The notes beneath the pieces were generated by a model. The model saw only the letters and a program-made list of their open reading frames with translations, was not told where the DNA came from and searched no databases. A stretch of 64,000 nt of DNA, from the NCBI RefSeq assembly GCF_000971175.1, contig NZ_BBLY01000001.1, positions 1 to 64,000 of the forward strand. Reading direction: 5' to 3'. Position 1 is the first letter of the stretch; each line of letters opens with the position of its first letter. This document shows positions 16,559-24,269 of the stretch, piece by piece. This stretch comes from Demequina pelophila. Its GTDB lineage: Bacteria > Actinomycetota > Actinomycetes > Actinomycetales > Demequinaceae. The translations under genes and the position numbers were made by a program.

Positions 16559-17434
16559 ATGGCCGAGCACACGCACGAGCACGGCCACGAGCACGGCCAC
16601 GAGCACGCGGCCGTCGCCACCGACACCCGCCCCAAGCTCGCCGTGTGGAAGTTCGCCTCCTGCGACGGCTGCCAGCTGAGCATCCTCAACTGCGAGGACG
16701 AGCTCCTCCAGATCGCCGAGTCCGTCCACATCGCCTACTTTCCCGAGGCCACCCGCGCGGTGGTGGAGGGGCCGTACGACCTCTCCCTGGTGGAGGGGTC
16801 GATCACCACCCCGGGCGACGTGGAGCGCATCCACGAGATCCGCGCGCAGTCGGGCACGCTGGTGACCATCGGCGCGTGCGCGACCGCCGGCGGCATCCAG
16901 GCGCTGAGGAACTGGGCGGACGTCGACGAGTTTCGGTCGATCGTCTACGCCCACCCCGAGTACCTCTCCACCCTGGACACCTCCACCCCGATCGCCAGCC
17001 ACGTGGACGTCGACTACGAGCTGCGCGGCTGCCCGGTCGACAAGACCCAGCTGGTCGAGGTGCTCGCCGCCTTCCTCAACGGCCGCAAGCCCCGCATCCC
17101 CACCTACTCGGTGTGCGTCGAGTGCAAGCTCAAGGGCAACGTGTGCGTGCCCGTCGCCACGGGCACGCCCTGCCTGGGCCCCGTGACGCAGGCGGGCTGC
17201 GGCGCGCTGTGCCCGTCGTACGGCCGCGGCTGCTACGGCTGCTTCGGCCCGCAGGACAGCCCCAACACGGAGGCGATGACCCGCCAGCTCGCGGAGCTGG
17301 GCATGACCAACGCGGACATCGTCCGCGTCTACCGGACCTTCAACGCGGGCTCGCCCGAATTCGCGGCCGCGAGCGACAAGGCGGCGGCGGTCGGGGACGC
17401 GGCCGCCGCATCGTCCCCCGGAGGTGCGCCATGA
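16559..17434 (+). CDS. hyhS: [NiFe] hydrogenase group 3b small subunit HyhS, His-rich N-terminus
   Basis: The protein has 291 residues. It carries the iron-sulfur relay of the hydrogenase: CDGCQL near residues 36-41 and GACATAGG near 103 bind the proximal cluster with a later GCP, and [11 protein letters not shown] plus [18 protein letters not shown] provide the other clusters. There is no Tat signal, as expected for a cytoplasmic group 3 enzyme. The first 16 residues are unusual, with seven His in alternation ([13 protein letters not shown]). No later in-frame start precedes the conserved core and AGGGAG lies upstream, so the tail appears genuine. The stop overlaps the large-subunit start. 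Confidence 0.92.
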   Translation: MAEHTHEHGHEHGHEHAAVATDTRPKLAVWKFASCDGCQLSILNCEDELLQIAESVHIAYFPEATRAVVEGPYDLSLVEGSITTPGDVERIHEIRAQSGTLVTIGACATAGGIQALRNWADVDEFRSIVYAHPEYLSTLDTSTPIASHVDVDYELRGCPVDKTQLVEVLAAFLNGRKPRIPTYSVCVECKLKGNVCVPVATGTPCLGPVTQAGCGALCPSYGRGCYGCFGPQDSPNTEAMTRQLAELGMTNADIVRVYRTFNAGSPEFAAASDKAAAVGDAAAASSPGGAP

Positions 17435-18738
17435 CCCACCAGCTCAAGGACGGCGGGCAGGTGATGCACGTGGGCATGCTCGCGCGCGTCGAGGGCGAGG
17501 GCGGCATGCACATCGAGTTCGAGGACGGCCGCGTCAAGGACGTGAAGCTCAACATCTTCGAGCCGCCGCGCTTCTACGAGGGCTTCCTGCGCGGCCGCAA
17601 GTTCACGGAGCCGCCGGACATCACCGCACGCATCTGCGGCATCTGCCCGGTCGCGTACCAGAGCGCGTCCACGGAGGCGATGGAGGCCATCTGCGGCGTC
17701 ACCACCACCCCCGAGATCCAGCTGATGCGCCGCCTGCTCTACTGCGGCGAGTGGATCGAGTCGCACGCGCTGCACATCTTCATGCTCCACGCGCCGGACT
17801 TCCTGGGCTACGAGAGCGTCCTCGAGATGGCCAAGGACCACCCCGACGTGGTCCAGATGGCCCTGCGGCTCAAGAAGGCCGGCAACGACCTCATGACCGT
17901 GGTGGGCGGCCGCGCGATCCACCCCGTCAACGTCAAGGTGGGCGGCTTCTACCGGATGCCCACGGTCGCCGAGCTGCAGCGGCTCCGGCCCGACCTCGAG
18001 CGCGGACGGGACGATGCGCTGGCCGCCGTCGCCCTGGTCGCGGGCTTCGACTTCCCGGACATGGAGCAGGACTACACCTACGTGGCGCTGCGCCACCCGG
18101 ACTGGTACCCGCTCGAGCGCGGCACCGAGGTGGTCGCGACCAGCGGGGTGCGGTTCCCTGTCGCGGAGATCCCCGACCACGTCGAGGAGTTCCACGTCGC
18201 GCACTCCAACGCGCTGCACGCCCGCTTCGACGGCGGCACGTATTTTGTGGGGCCGCTCGCGCGGTACACGCTGTGCTTCGACCAGCTCTCGCCCGCCACG
18301 CAGGAGGCGGCGCTGGCCGCCGGGCTGGGAGAGACGTGCCGCAACCCGTTCAAGTCGATCATCGTGCGCGCGGTCGAGCTCGCGTACGCCTTCGAGGAGG
18401 CGCTGCGCATCGTCGACGGCTGGCGCGACGGGCTCGCGGCCTCGGTGCCGGTGGCGCCGCGGGCGGGCGAGGGCGTGGGCGCGTCGGAGGCGCCGCGCGG
18501 GCTCATCTGGCACCGCTACCGGATCTCCGAGGACGGGATCATCGAGGACGCCCAGATCGTCCCGCCCACCTCCCAGAACCAGGCCTCCATCGAGGCGGAC
18601 CTGCGCACCGCCGCGGAGAAGTGGACCCACCTGGACGACCACGCCCTCACGCACCGGTGCGAGGAGGCCATCCGCAACTACGACCCGTGCATCTCCTGCG
18701 CGACGCACTTCCTGGACCTGAGGGTGAAGCGATCATGA
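17431..18738 (+). CDS. hyhL: [NiFe] hydrogenase group 3b large subunit HyhL
   Basis: The protein has 435 residues. It is the catalytic subunit holding the Ni-Fe(CN)2CO centre. The N-terminal pair is R67-I-C69-G-I-C72 and the C-terminal pair is D418-P-C420-I-S-C423-A-T-H426. A nine-residue tail (FLDLRVKRS) after His426 is the expected target of the maturation endopeptidase encoded next. Sequence style and partners (HyhB, HyhG) fit group 3b NADP-linked enzymes rather than the Hox type. The ATG overlaps the end of hyhS by four bases. It contains one exact copy of the interspersed 10-mer, read as Asp-Asp-Ala. Confidence 0.94.
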   Translation: MTHQLKDGGQVMHVGMLARVEGEGGMHIEFEDGRVKDVKLNIFEPPRFYEGFLRGRKFTEPPDITARICGICPVAYQSASTEAMEAICGVTTTPEIQLMRRLLYCGEWIESHALHIFMLHAPDFLGYESVLEMAKDHPDVVQMALRLKKAGNDLMTVVGGRAIHPVNVKVGGFYRMPTVAELQRLRPDLERGRDDALAAVALVAGFDFPDMEQDYTYVALRHPDWYPLERGTEVVATSGVRFPVAEIPDHVEEFHVAHSNALHARFDGGTYFVGPLARYTLCFDQLSPATQEAALAAGLGETCRNPFKSIIVRAVELAYAFEEALRIVDGWRDGLAASVPVAPRAGEGVGASEAPRGLIWHRYRISEDGIIEDAQIVPPTSQNQASIEADLRTAAEKWTHLDDHALTHRCEEAIRNYDPCISCATHFLDLRVKRS

Positions 18739-19223
18739 CCGACAAGAACGTGCTGGTGGTCGGGCTCGGCAGCCCCGACCGGGGGGACGATGCGGTGGGC
18801 GCCGCCGTCGCGGCCCGCCTCGAGGAGATGGCCCTGGACCGCGTCGACGTGGTGACGCGCGAGGACCCCACGCAGCTGGTCCAGCTGTGGGAGGGGCACG
18901 GCGCGGCGCTCGTGATCGACGCGGTGATGTCCGGTCGGCCGCCGGGGACGCTGCACATCCGCGAGGTGGGCGACGCGGGCGAGCCCCTGCCCACCCACGC
19001 GTTCACGGCCGCGGGCCGCGGCGGCAGCCACGCCTTCGGGCTGGCGGGCGCCGTCGAGCTGGCCCGCACCCTGGGCACCCTGCCCACGCACGTCACCGTC
19101 GTGGGCGTCGAGGCCGGCACCTTCGACCACGGGCCCATGTCCCCGGAGGTGGAGGCCAAGCTCGACGACGCCGTCAAGACCGCCGCCGCCGAGCTCCTCG
19201 AGCTCAGGAAGGAGCTGGAGTGA
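18735..19223 (+). CDS. Hydrogenase maturation endopeptidase
   Basis: The protein has 162 residues of the HyaD/HybD/HyhI M52 family, which trims the large-subunit C-terminus after nickel insertion. It opens with a nucleotide-fold-like VLVVGLGSPDRGDDAVGAAV, where Asp of GDD is a metal ligand. A second conserved acid lies in AALVIDAVMSG near residue 60, and a His in SHAFGLAGAVELARTL near 98 completes the usual Ni-binding set. It overlaps hyhL by four bases and hypC by one base. Confidence 0.88.
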   Translation: MTDKNVLVVGLGSPDRGDDAVGAAVAARLEEMALDRVDVVTREDPTQLVQLWEGHGAALVIDAVMSGRPPGTLHIREVGDAGEPLPTHAFTAAGRGGSHAFGLAGAVELARTLGTLPTHVTVVGVEAGTFDHGPMSPEVEAKLDDAVKTAAAELLELRKELE

Positions 19224-19579
19224 TGTGCCTGGGAAGCATCGCCAGGGTGGTCGAGGCGCGCGACGACGGCCGGCTCGTGGTACTTGAAGGCGGCAGGCTT
19301 GAGCGCGGCGGGCTCGAGCGCGGCGGGGTCGAGGGCGGCGGGGGCGAGGGCGGCGCGCGTCGCGAGGTCCTCGCCATGACCCTGGCCGGGGACGATTCGG
19401 TGGGCGGCCCGGGCGGCGCGCCGGCCGGCCCCTGCCGGCCCGGCGACTGGGTGGTGATCCAGTCGGGCTTCGCGCTCGAGCGGGTCTCCGAGGCGGAGGC
19501 GCTCGAGGCGCTGCGGATCAGGGGGCATGAGATCCGGGGGCTGGACCCGGTGAAGGCTCACGAGGAGGTGGCGCCATGA
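19223..19579 (+). CDS. hypC: HypC-family hydrogenase assembly chaperone with internal insertion
   Basis: The protein has 118 residues, longer than the usual 75-90. It starts MCLGSIARVV, with the essential Cys2 after Met removal, and ends with the family helix region (GDWVVIQSGFALERVSEAEA). HypC carries the Fe(CN)2CO unit and guides it into the large subunit. Between strands is a repetitive insert (LERGGLERGGVEGGGGEGG) coded by near-repeats. No hypA, hypB, hypD, hypE or hypF lies in the window, so the rest of the maturation set must be elsewhere. It overlaps both neighbours. Confidence 0.85.
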   Translation: MCLGSIARVVEARDDGRLVVLEGGRLERGGLERGGVEGGGGEGGARREVLAMTLAGDDSVGGPGGAPAGPCRPGDWVVIQSGFALERVSEAEALEALRIRGHEIRGLDPVKAHEEVAP

Positions 19580-20547
19580 TGACGACCCGTTCGCGCGGCA
19601 TCGCGCTCGCCGGCGGCACGGCCGCCATCAGCGGCGTGGCCGTCTACGTCAACGGCTTCGGGGTGGCGGCGTACGGCGACGCCACCGCGTACACGACCGC
19701 CAAGAACGCCATGGCGGCCCTGGTGATCGGTCTGGCGTTCGTGGCGGCCCGCGGGATGGCGGGCGCGCGGTCCGTGGCGCTGACCCGGCCCGCCCGGCCC
19801 GGCCACTGGTGGGGGCTCGCGTCCGTCGCGATCCTGGGCGGCGCGGTGCCGTTCGTGCTGTTCTTCGAGGGTCTCGCCTCCACCGCCTCGACGCAGGCGG
19901 CGTTCCTGCACAAGACGCTGGTGATCTGGGTCGCGCTGCTCGCCGTGGTGGTGCTGAGGGAGCGGCTCACGTGGTGGCACCTGGGGGCCATCGGCCTGCT
20001 GGTGCTCGCGCAGTGGGGGCTCGCGGGCGAGGTGAGCCTGATCGCGGATCCGGGCCTCGCGCTCATCGCCGCCGCCACGCTGATGTGGGCGGTCGAGGTC
20101 GCGATCTCCAAGCGGCTGCTGCGCGATGTGACGCCGTGGACCGTGTCCGTGACGCGCATGGGCGGCGGCACGCTCGCGCTGCTGGCGTGGTGCGCGGGGA
20201 CCGGCCGCGCCGGGGCGGTGCTGCCCGCGACGGCCGCGCAGCTGGGCTGGGTGCTGCTCACCGGCGTGCTGCTGGCGGGGTACGTGCTCACGTGGCACCA
20301 GGCGCTCGCGCGGGCGCAGGCCGTGGACGTCACCGCGGTGCTGGTGCTCGGCGCTCTCGTCACGGCGGCGCTCGCGGGCGCGCTCGACGGCGTCCCGCTC
20401 GCGGCCAAGGCGCCGTGGCTGGTCCTGCTCGCCGCCGGCGGTGCGATGATCTGGCTCGCGCCGCGCTCGCGCACGGCGGGCGGCCCCGCCCGGGGCGCCG
20501 CGGGCGCCCTGCCCGCTGGGACCCCGCGCGGGAGGCGAGGGACGTGA
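19576..20547 (+). CDS. EamA-family (DMT) transporter
   Basis: The protein has 323 residues with about ten hydrophobic helices arranged as two five-helix EamA repeats (first repeat ends LLVLAQWGLAGEV, second starts LALIAAATLMWAVEVAISKR). It ends with a basic, low-complexity cytoplasmic tail. The substrate cannot be read from sequence. Its place between hypC and a DUF6390 gene, with ATGA overlaps on both sides, ties it to the hydrogenase operon. Confidence 0.8.
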   Translation: MMTTRSRGIALAGGTAAISGVAVYVNGFGVAAYGDATAYTTAKNAMAALVIGLAFVAARGMAGARSVALTRPARPGHWWGLASVAILGGAVPFVLFFEGLASTASTQAAFLHKTLVIWVALLAVVVLRERLTWWHLGAIGLLVLAQWGLAGEVSLIADPGLALIAAATLMWAVEVAISKRLLRDVTPWTVSVTRMGGGTLALLAWCAGTGRAGAVLPATAAQLGWVLLTGVLLAGYVLTWHQALARAQAVDVTAVLVLGALVTAALAGALDGVPLAAKAPWLVLLAAGGAMIWLAPRSRTAGGPARGAAGALPAGTPRGRRGT

Positions 20548-21341
20548 TGACCCGGCCGGGGCATCGTCCACCGTCAGGCGAGACCGACGGTGCGGTGCTC
20601 TTCGGCCGGTACGCCTTCCCGCCCAACGACCTGGGCTATTGCGGGCCCGACCGCGCGGGCGAGCTGCTCGAGCGCGTCGGCGCCGGAGCGTCCGGCCGGG
20701 CGCTCGAGGAGGTCGCGCGCGGCTTCGAGGGCGCGTGGCCGTACCTCGAGCTCATCTCGGAGTGCCTGGGGCGTGCCCCGCTGGACCCCGCGGTGGTCGA
20801 GGCCTACTGGCTGGGCGGACCCGAGCTCGCGCGGTGCGGCGGGGCGGCCTTCGCCGGGTCCCTGGAGACCCGCTTCCGGCCGCGGCTGACGCGCCTCGAG
20901 TACGAGCGGCTCGCCGAGGCCGTCGCGCGGGGCGCGACCCCGCATCACAGCTTCCACGTGTTCGGGGTCTACCCCTGGGTGGGCCTGCTGAGGGGAGGGC
21001 GGGTCGAGGAGCCGCTCGAGGTGCTGGACCGCTGCCGGATCCGCTGGGGTCGGGTCGCGGACGTTGAGGGAGACGTGGCGCTGGTGGAGACCCGGCGCCT
21101 GGCGTGGGACGGACGGGCGCTGAGCCTGGGACCGCCCGCCGCCGAGACCGCGCGGTTCCGCCGCGACGGTCACGCCCTCGCCCGGCCGTTCAGGCGCGGC
21201 GACCTCGTGTCGCTGCACTGGGACTGGGTGTGCGACCGCATCGGGCCCACGGGGCTGGCCCGGCTGCGGACCACGACGCTCGCGGAGCTGCGGGCCGTCA
21301 ACGCGTGCACGTACTCGGCGCCGGCGACGGTGCTCGCCTGA
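20547..21341 (+). CDS. DUF6390-family protein of hydrogenase operon
   Basis: The protein has 264 residues and is soluble. It opens with a conserved-looking FGRYAFPPNDLGYCGPDRAG and has HHSFHVFGVYPWVGLLRGG near residue 133 and HWDWVCDRIGPTGLARL near 230. I recognise it as the DUF6390 family seen in actinobacterial hydrogenase clusters. The conserved Cys and His residues hint at metal or cofactor handling, but no function is known. The start overlaps the EamA stop (TGATG). Confidence 0.7.
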   Translation: MTRPGHRPPSGETDGAVLFGRYAFPPNDLGYCGPDRAGELLERVGAGASGRALEEVARGFEGAWPYLELISECLGRAPLDPAVVEAYWLGGPELARCGGAAFAGSLETRFRPRLTRLEYERLAEAVARGATPHHSFHVFGVYPWVGLLRGGRVEEPLEVLDRCRIRWGRVADVEGDVALVETRRLAWDGRALSLGPPAAETARFRRDGHALARPFRRGDLVSLHWDWVCDRIGPTGLARLRTTTLAELRAVNACTYSAPATVLA

Positions 21342-21353
21342 AAGGAGAGGGCC

Positions 21354-22067
21354 ATGCACATCCCCGATGGAGTTCTGGATCCTGGAGTGCTGGCGGTGTC
21401 CGGCGTCGCGGCCGCGGGCGCGGTCGTCGCGGCCGGCTGGACGATGCGACGGGGACTGTCCGGTGCGCGCGGCCGGGTCGGGCTGGCGCTCGCCGGCGGG
21501 GCCGGCGTGCTGGTGGCGCACCTGGTCGACGTGTCGCTGGGCGGGGCGCAGACCGCGCACCTCATGGGCGGCGCGCTGCTCGCGATCGCGCTGGGCCCGT
21601 CGCTCGGGCTGGCCGTGATGACGGCCGTGCTGGCGCTCGAGGCGCTCGCGTGGGGCGACGGGGGAGTCGCGGCGCTGGGTGCGAACGTGCTGATCATGGG
21701 TGTGGCCGGCGTGTGGGGCGGCTGGTTCGCGTACCGCGGGGTGCTGCGGGCGGTGGCGCGGATGCGGGGCTCCGGCGCGCTGCGTGGCGGCGCGCCCGGC
21801 GACCGGTGGCGCGTGGCGGCGGCCGCGGCGGGCGGCCTCGCGAGCGTGCTCGCGTCGACCGTCACGCTGGTGGCGGTGAACGCCGCGAGCGGGCTCGCGG
21901 TGGGCGCGGTGCTGCCGCACCATCTCGCGTGGGCCGTCCTGGAGGCCGCCGTGACCGCCGCGGTGGTGGCGCTCGCGCTCGGGTGGGCGGCGCATCGTTC
22001 CCGGGCACGCGAGGTGGTGCACCGGCACGTCCACGTGCTCGACGGAGACCTGGAGGCGTTGGGGTAG
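21354..22067 (+). CDS. CbiM/NikM-type nickel/cobalt permease component
   Basis: The protein has 237 residues. The N-terminus MHIPDGVLDPGVLAVSG is the hallmark of CbiM/NikM, whose His2 and neighbouring backbone bind the metal ion. Several hydrophobic helices follow (AGGAGVLVAHLVDVSLGG, AVLEAAVTAAVVALALG). These are the substrate-specific subunits of energy-coupling-factor transporters. The ATPase and T-subunit genes are not adjacent. The location at the end of a [NiFe] hydrogenase operon argues for nickel. AAAGGAGAGG precedes the ATG. Confidence 0.85.
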   Translation: MHIPDGVLDPGVLAVSGVAAAGAVVAAGWTMRRGLSGARGRVGLALAGGAGVLVAHLVDVSLGGAQTAHLMGGALLAIALGPSLGLAVMTAVLALEALAWGDGGVAALGANVLIMGVAGVWGGWFAYRGVLRAVARMRGSGALRGGAPGDRWRVAAAAAGGLASVLASTVTLVAVNAASGLAVGAVLPHHLAWAVLEAAVTAAVVALALGWAAHRSRAREVVHRHVHVLDGDLEALG

Positions 22068-22112
22068 AGCCGGCGTGCCCGCAGCCTGCGCCGCGGTGTC
22101 GGACCCATCCGG

Positions 22113-22118
22113 GACAAT
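22113..22118 (+). promoter_or_regulatory. -10-like GACAAT before jetA
   Basis: GGGACAAT ends seven bases before GTG 22126. The same octamer precedes two other genes in the window at six bases. If used, the jetABCD message is leaderless and the ATG at 22117, which overlaps the hexamer, is not transcribed. Confidence 0.4.
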
Positions 22119-22125
22119 GGCGATC

Positions 22126-23652
22126 GTGTCCGCGACCGCCCGCGCCCTGCGCCTCCTTCAACGACTGGAGGAGGACGCCGCCTGGCGCCTGCTGCGCGCG
22201 GACAACGCCCCCATCGTCGCGGCGCTGCTCAAGGAGCACCTCGACGGGGACGCGACCCGCCTCGACGCGGAGGACCTGTACGAGCGCCTCGACGCGGACC
22301 TCGAGGACCTGCGCACCCACGGGCTGAGCCTGCCGCAGACGGCTCAGGCGTACGTCAAGCAGTGGCGCGACGCCGGCTTCCTGGTGCGTCGCGCCGCCGG
22401 GGACACGCGCGTCGAGACCCTCGAGCTCTCCGGCGCCGGCGTCGCGGCGCTGCGCTTCCTCGAATCCCGCGACGCCCCGCGCCGCTCGCTCACCGAGTCC
22501 CGCCTCGCGAGCCTGTCGACTCAGCTGCGTCAGCTGGCGATCGACACGGACCCGTCCTCCGCGCGGCGCCTCGAGCGCCTGCTCGAGGAGCGCGACGCGC
22601 TCGACGCCCGCATCGCCGCCATCCAGGAGGGAAGGGACGATGCCCTGGCGGGGGAGCGCGCGATCGAGCGGGTTCAGGACCTGCTCGCCCAGGCGGCCGA
22701 GGTGCCCGACGACTTCGCGCGCGTCAGAACCGAGTTCGAGGAGCTCAACGGGCTGCTGCGCCGCCGCATCCTCGAGTCGGGGGAGTCGCAGCGGGCGGTG
22801 CTCGACGACGTGTTCCGGGGCGTCGACCTGATCGGCGAGTCCGACGCTGGGCGTTCGTTCGCGGGCTTCAGCGCGCTGGTGCTGGACCCGTCGCTCGGTG
22901 CGGCCTTCGAGGAGGACGTGCGTCAGGTGCTCGAGCGCGACTTCGCCCGCTCGCTCACGGTGGCCGAGCGGCGGGCGCTGCGCGAGTTCCTCACCACCCT
23001 CAAGGATCGCAGCGCGGAGATCCACGACGTCATCACCCAGTTCGCGCGCGGGCTGCGGCGCTACGTGCGCTCCCAGGATTACCAGCGTGATCGCGTCCTG
23101 CGGGGGCTCATTCAGGAGGCGCTCGGCTCGGCCCGCGAGGTCGCAGACTCGATCAAGCCGTGGGCGCCGCTGGGCATCGACCAGCCGCTCACGCACGTCG
23201 CGCTGCGCAGCGTGGGCGCGCTCGCGTTGCACGACCCCTCCGAGTTCCATGCGGCGCGCGAGATCGAGACCCACGACGGCGAGGTCGCGAGTCTCGAGGA
23301 CCTGCGCGCGCTCGCCCGCGCCACCGAGGTCGACTTCGATGAACTCACCGCCAACGTCAACACGGTCCTGACCGCGGCCCGCGCCCGGGGCGACGCCCGT
23401 GCATCGGTCACCGTGGGCGACGTGCTCGCCGCGCACCCGGCCACCCAGGGCGTCGCCAGCATCGTCGGGCTGCTCGCGCTCGCGGCCGCCCACGGCGAGG
23501 TTCCCGAGGGCGCCGAGCCCGAGCCGCTCGCCTGGACCGGCGCCGACGGCGCCGCCCGGCAGGCGCGCGTCCGGCGCCACCTGTTCACCGCGCCCATCGG
23601 CGGGGCGTCCGCGCGCACCGCCTTCCCGTCCCACACCAGGAGGCCCCTGTGA
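22126..23652 (+). CDS. jetA: Wadjet JetA (DUF3375)
   Basis: The protein has 508 residues from GTG 22126 (511 from ATG 22117). It is a kleisin-like DUF3375 protein: an N-terminal winged-helix region (RLLQRLEEDAAWRLLRADNA, HGLSLPQTAQAYVKQWRDAG) is followed by long helices and a C-terminal region ending in basic residues. In type I Wadjet, JetA bridges the SMC-like JetC heads in a complex that recognises and cleaves small circular plasmids. The gene is followed by jetB with a GTGA overlap. It contains an exact copy of the interspersed 10-mer. Confidence 0.9.
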   Translation: MSATARALRLLQRLEEDAAWRLLRADNAPIVAALLKEHLDGDATRLDAEDLYERLDADLEDLRTHGLSLPQTAQAYVKQWRDAGFLVRRAAGDTRVETLELSGAGVAALRFLESRDAPRRSLTESRLASLSTQLRQLAIDTDPSSARRLERLLEERDALDARIAAIQEGRDDALAGERAIERVQDLLAQAAEVPDDFARVRTEFEELNGLLRRRILESGESQRAVLDDVFRGVDLIGESDAGRSFAGFSALVLDPSLGAAFEEDVRQVLERDFARSLTVAERRALREFLTTLKDRSAEIHDVITQFARGLRRYVRSQDYQRDRVLRGLIQEALGSAREVADSIKPWAPLGIDQPLTHVALRSVGALALHDPSEFHAAREIETHDGEVASLEDLRALARATEVDFDELTANVNTVLTAARARGDARASVTVGDVLAAHPATQGVASIVGLLALAAAHGEVPEGAEPEPLAWTGADGAARQARVRRHLFTAPIGGASARTAFPSHTRRPL

Positions 23653-24269
23653 CCCACGACGACCCGGACCTCGCCGCCGCGGGCGAGGCGTTCGACGCGC
23701 GGCCGCGGCTGTGGCCCGGCGACACCGGCGCGCTGGTGGATGGCTCGCGTCGCGCGCTGCTGTCGCTCGTGCGCGGGCCGTACCTGTCGCGCGACCGCGA
23801 GCCCGCGAACTGGGCGGCGTTGCTCGCCGACGAGCCCGCGATCCGCTCGCGCCTGCACGACCTGTTCCTCGACCTGGTGCTGGACCCGGACGCGGAGGTC
23901 GCCTTCGTGCGGTCCGTGGCCGGCGAGGGGAACGACGCTCCGGTCGCCGTGCGCTCGGAGGCGCTCACGTATCTGGACACGGTCATGCTGCTCGCGCTGC
24001 GTCAGCGGCTCATCCACGACGAGGGGCAGGGTCGCGTGATCGTCGGTCAAGACGAGCTCTACGAGGAGCTTCAGGTGTTCCGCAGCGCCGACCGCGACGA
24101 GGCGGACTTCACCAAGCGGCTCAACTCGTCGTGGGGCAAGATGCTCAACAAGCTGCGCGTGCTGCACACCGTGGAGGAGGGGCGCGCGGAGATCTCGCCG
24201 GTCGTGCGCCTGCTGGTCGACGCGGACCGGGTGCGCGAGCTGCGGGCGGCCTTCGAGGCGGCGCGATGA
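23649..24269 (+). CDS. jetB: Wadjet JetB (DUF4194)
   Basis: The protein has 206 residues and matches the DUF4194 KITE-like subunit of Wadjet/MksE type. It has a helical N-terminus and a typical winged-helix core (YLDTVMLLALRQRLIHDEGQ) followed by DEADFTKRLNSSWGKMLNKL. It binds JetA on the SMC-like complex. GTG start overlaps jetA and the stop overlaps jetC, so the operon is tightly coupled. Confidence 0.9.
   Translation: MTHDDPDLAAAGEAFDARPRLWPGDTGALVDGSRRALLSLVRGPYLSRDREPANWAALLADEPAIRSRLHDLFLDLVLDPDAEVAFVRSVAGEGNDAPVAVRSEALTYLDTVMLLALRQRLIHDEGQGRVIVGQDELYEELQVFRSADRDEADFTKRLNSSWGKMLNKLRVLHTVEEGRAEISPVVRLLVDADRVRELRAAFEAAR

Noticed and set aside
11568-19223. Assignment of the hydrogenase as a Hox-type (group 3d) NAD-reducing enzyme
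   Set aside because: There are no HoxF/HoxU-like genes. The flavin subunit is of the HyhG type and a separate dicluster HyhB is present, which fits group 3b.
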